Position numbers and translations under genes: made by a program | Notes under the pieces: model-generated | Database searches by the model: none | The model's input: only the letters and a program-made list of their open reading frames with translations | Told to the model about the DNA's origin: nothing | Origin: Alphaproteobacteria bacterium | GTDB lineage: Bacteria > Pseudomonadota > Alphaproteobacteria > Rhizobiales > Xanthobacteraceae | Assembly: GCA_005883445.1 (NCBI GenBank) | Contig: VAZL01000098.1 | Coordinates: forward strand, 1-7,049 | DNA length: 7,049 nt | Direction of reading: 5' to 3' | Shown here: positions 6,258-7,049 of the stretch, one piece after another | Layout: each line of letters begins with the position of its first letter | Position numbering within the stretch: position 1 is the stretch's first letter

Positions 6258-6506
6258 ATGATGAGGAATGTCATCATTGGCGCCACCATTTTCGCCCTCG
6301 GGGTGATCGTCGCCGGTTCGCTCGAGTCTTCCAGGATTGCGAGCCCCCGACCCGTTGCTACTGAAGGGCGCAGCGCGCTCACGACCGAGCGCAACCGGCA
6401 AATCGGTTGGCGGCATGATCCTTGGCGGCATGATCCCTGGCTCTGGCAAGGAGGAGCAGCGGCGCTGCACCTGACGCGGATGCCGGCGGTCACCACCGGG
6501 AACTAG
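6258..6506 (+). CDS. Small hypothetical protein with N-terminal membrane anchor (82 aa)
   Basis: No family recognised. Residues about 5-20 (VIIGATIFALGVIVAG) form a hydrophobic stretch after Met-Met-Arg-Asn, consistent with a signal anchor or uncleaved signal peptide; no clear cleavage motif follows. The rest is polar and would be periplasmic, with a WRHDP repeat in tandem at 51-60 followed by WLWQGG. The tandem comes from an exact 15-base duplication. Two ATGs, 6258 and 6261, are possible starts. AGAAG at 6247-6251 is a weak ribosome binding site better spaced for 6258. The gene is divergent from the TPP gene and about 150 bases upstream of aspS on the same strand. It could be a chance ORF in GC-rich DNA; the anchor and the start context make a real gene somewhat more likely. 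Confidence 0.5.
   Translation: MMRNVIIGATIFALGVIVAGSLESSRIASPRPVATEGRSALTTERNRQIGWRHDPWRHDPWLWQGGAAALHLTRMPAVTTGN
6407..6436 (+). repeat. Perfect 15-base tandem duplication inside the small ORF
   Basis: TTGGCGGCATGATCC occurs twice head to tail with no mismatch (6407-6421 and 6422-6436). Being a multiple of three, it keeps the frame and duplicates the residues WRHDP. Exact identity at third codon positions points to a recent slippage event, not old conserved protein repetition. Confidence 0.85.
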
Positions 6507-6512
6507 CCGCTC

Positions 6513-6553
6513 GCTAACAACCGCGGGAGCCGCCTCTCCCGGGACTCGTTAGC
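6513..6553. terminator. Two-tier stem-loop between the small ORF and aspS
   Basis: GCTAAC (6513-6518) pairs with GTTAGC (6548-6553). Inside, CGGGAG (6524-6529) pairs with CTCCCG (6536-6541) around a 6-base loop, and two more C-G pairs are possible past a bulged G. It begins 6 bases after the small ORF stop (TAG 6504-6506) and lies before the aspS promoter candidate, where a terminator for the upstream gene is expected. No T-tract follows, so Rho-independent action is doubtful. It could instead be an aspS leader structure if transcription starts further upstream. Confidence 0.4.
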
Positions 6554-6594
6554 TGTGGCGGTTCGACCGTCGCGTGGTCTTAAGCTTTCCCGTT

Positions 6595-6624
6595 CTTGAC
6601 AAGCGCGCCCGCGCGTGTGCCTTT
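6595..6624 (+). promoter_or_regulatory. Possible aspS promoter (-35 element good, -10 poor)
   Basis: CTTGACA at 6595-6601 matches both the E. coli TTGACA and the rhizobial CTTGAC -35 consensus. At the expected 17-18 base spacing lies only CTTTCC-like sequence, a poor -10 element, and the spacer is very GC-rich. The position, about 55 bases before the aspS ATG, is right. Treat as tentative. Confidence 0.35.
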
Positions 6625-6656
6625 CCGCGCGGCACCGAGGCGCTTGAAGTCATCCC

Positions 6657-7049
6657 ATGCACCGCTATCGCACCCATACCTGCGGCGTTCTACGCGCAGA
6701 TGACATCGGCAAGGAGGTGCGGCTTTCCGGCTGGTGCCACCGCATCCGCGACCACGGTGGAGTGTTGTTCATCGACCTGCGCGACCATTACGGCATCACC
6801 CAAGTGGTGGCCGACCCCGACTCACCCTGTTTCAAGGACGCCGAGAAGCTGCGCTCGGAATGGGTGGTGCGCATCGACGGCAAGGTGCGCAAACGTCCCG
6901 GCGGCACCGAGAATCCCGACCTGCCGACGGGCGCCATCGAAGTCTACATCAACGAAATCGAGGTGCTCGGGCCCGCCGGCGAGCTGCCGATGCCCGTGTT
7001 CGGCGAGCAGGAATACCCGGAGGACATCCGGCTCAAATACCGCTTTCTC
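6657..7049 (+). CDS. aspS: Aspartyl-tRNA synthetase, N-terminal part (3' end outside window)
   Basis: Attaches aspartate to tRNA-Asp in the cytoplasm. The 131 codons present cover the N-terminal OB-fold anticodon-binding domain (VRLSGWCHRIRDHGGVLFID, LRDHYGITQVV, about 20-105) and the linker PVFGEQEYPEDIRLKYRFL leading into the class II catalytic core, which lies outside. ATG 6657 gives the standard alphaproteobacterial opening MHRYRTHTCG. Upstream, only a weak GAAG (6646-6649) stands at ribosome-binding distance. The RDHGG motif has His33 where P. aeruginosa non-discriminating AspRS has His31 and E. coli has Leu. Gly is also present near 82-83 (RPGGTENPD). Both fit an enzyme that also charges tRNA-Asn, for later amidation by GatCAB; that is inference from two positions. 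Identity as aspS is very secure. Confidence 0.96.
   Translation, partial: MHRYRTHTCGVLRADDIGKEVRLSGWCHRIRDHGGVLFIDLRDHYGITQVVADPDSPCFKDAEKLRSEWVVRIDGKVRKRPGGTENPDLPTGAIEVYINEIEVLGPAGELPMPVFGEQEYPEDIRLKYRFL

Noticed and set aside
4402..6364. Two long + strand open frames (4402-5295 and 5192-6364) opposite the TPP gene
   Set aside because: Both are antisense to clear TPP-enzyme coding sequence, are low-complexity in Arg/Gly/Ala, and lack a start context or known fold.

Overview
This is a GC-rich window with codon use and protein sequences typical of an alphaproteobacterium. The polyphosphate kinase, exopolyphosphatase, RNase D and AspRS all read like Hyphomicrobiales (Rhizobiales) proteins; the genus cannot be told from the window. 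Coding density is high. No spacer exceeds about 170 bases, and I found no tRNA, rRNA, CRISPR array, insertion sequence or phage gene.

Layout, left to right. On the + strand: the C-terminal half of ppk (polyphosphate kinase, 5' end outside the window), then ppx (exopolyphosphatase) 16 bases later, then a 60-residue membrane protein with a strong ribosome binding site. On the - strand, convergent with these: rnd (RNase D), and upstream of it a broken gene for an acetolactate-synthase-like thiamine-pyrophosphate (TPP) enzyme. Back on the + strand, divergent from the TPP gene: a small hypothetical protein with an N-terminal hydrophobic anchor, then the start of aspS (aspartyl-tRNA synthetase), which runs off the right edge.

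How they fit: ppk and ppx make and degrade inorganic polyphosphate and look like one operon. ppk-ppx-rnd-aspS is a familiar alphaproteobacterial neighbourhood, as I recall it. The TPP gene and the 82-residue ORF therefore look like an accessory insertion between rnd and aspS, and that is where the irregular features lie. The TPP gene is split into two frames and lacks a stretch of its central domain. Its small divergent neighbour carries an exact 15-base tandem duplication. The spacer between them holds an operator-like inverted repeat.

I see no convincing new multi-gene system. The most useful leads are the damaged TPP gene, a promoter placed so that rnd mRNA would be leaderless, and GC-rich stem-loops without T-tracts in most spacers.
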